Of a stretch of 7,318 nucleotides of DNA, positions 7,004 through 7,318 are shown piece after piece. Numbering within the stretch: the stretch's first letter is position 1; every line of letters begins with the position of its first letter. Under the pieces are notes generated by a model, which saw only the letters and a list, made by a program, of their open reading frames with translations, was not told the DNA's origin and made no database searches. The translations under genes were made by a program, and so were the position numbers. This DNA comes from Helicobacter sp. GTDB taxonomy: Bacteria; Campylobacterota; Campylobacteria; Campylobacterales; Helicobacteraceae. Location: contig JARHZY010000107.1 of the NCBI GenBank assembly GCA_029264655.1, positions 1 to 7,318 of the forward strand, in the 5' to 3' direction.

Positions 7004-7318
7004 AAGTAAAAGCAAAGCTATCCACCACCCCAAAGCTAATGTAGTGATACCCACCAAATCTATAGTATAATTTAATATAAAATAAGTTATATTTTTAGAG
7101 AAAAAATATAACTTTAGAATAAAAACTATAATATATGTAATATATTTACTAAAAATCATATTATAGAATATACTTCATATATACAACATGCTACATAGAA
7201 TAAGAAAAAGCAAAACATTCTAAAACCACATATGCACTTTCTATTTATAGCACTCATATCAATATTTTTACTTATTATTGTTAGCTGCATAATATCTTTT
7301 ATATCAAAAAAATATTCT
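6995..7318 (-). pseudogene. 3' remnant of a decayed membrane-protein gene entering from the right edge
   Basis: Read leftward on the minus strand. From the right edge to TGA (7158-7156) one phase is open, with a hydrophobic, Cys/Phe-rich end (RMFCFFLFYVACCIYEVYSII). A stop-interrupted middle follows (about 7155-7064), still rich in Leu, Ile and Phe codons. In another phase, 7063 down to 6998 then reads IDLVGITTLALGWWIALL and on through LLML to TAA. This last piece has a strong local GC rise (7018-7057) and a typical last-transmembrane-helix composition with Gly-Trp-Trp, unlike the surrounding DNA. The frame change and stops say the gene is broken. The family cannot be named from so short a tail; a transporter or other polytopic membrane protein is an inference. 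Chance is less likely for the GC-richer end than for the AT-rich part. Confidence 0.42.

Noticed and set aside
1..7318. CRISPR array, tRNA, rRNA, riboswitch or insertion sequence
   Set aside because: No regularly spaced repeats, no T-loop-like GTTCGA motif in a folding context, no transposase-like protein and no paired terminal repeats were seen.

Overview
The window looks like chromosomal DNA from a member of the Campylobacterota, most likely an enterohepatic-type Helicobacter. The DNA is very AT-rich, most strongly between genes. The gene set and order murJ-cysS, with a DUF342/FapA-like gene divergent from murJ, match what I recall around mviN/cysS in Helicobacter pylori and Campylobacter jejuni. 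The genus call is inferred from protein character and gene order, not from a database search.

Layout. (1) Bases 1-317 (+): the 3' end of a gene for a protein resembling the LRAT/NlpC-P60 papain-like hydrolase superfamily; its start lies outside the window. (2) Bases 318-986: no intact gene. On the plus strand there are coding-like stretches broken by stops and frameshifts (about 517-906), read here as a decayed gene of unknown identity. Within its end lies a hairpin that could terminate leftward transcription. (3) Bases 987-4205 (-): a two-gene operon, murJ (lipid II flippase) then cysS (cysteinyl-tRNA synthetase), 12 bases apart. Both proteins are longer than their usual relatives because of polar insertions, and MurJ also has an N-terminal extension. 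(4) Bases 4206-4298: a short divergent promoter region. (5) Bases 4299-6149 (+): a 616-residue FapA-like protein (DUF342). (6) Bases 6150-7318: about 1.2 kb with no intact gene. It holds a weak terminator candidate after fapA, a perfect 28-bp palindrome, and the broken tail of what looks like a minus-strand membrane-protein gene entering from the right edge.

How it fits together. MurJ exports the peptidoglycan precursor and CysS charges tRNA-Cys. They are co-transcribed housekeeping genes without an obvious shared pathway. The divergent FapA-like gene is a probable cytoplasmic protein of a family linked to polar/flagellar placement; a shared role with MurJ is not shown by the sequence. The two flanks hold decayed or accessory DNA around a conserved core. 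I found no CRISPR array, tRNA, rRNA, insertion sequence or clear new multi-gene system. The most unusual items are the LRAT-like gene with its decayed neighbour beside cysS, and the pseudogene tail whose stop codon lies inside a perfect palindrome.
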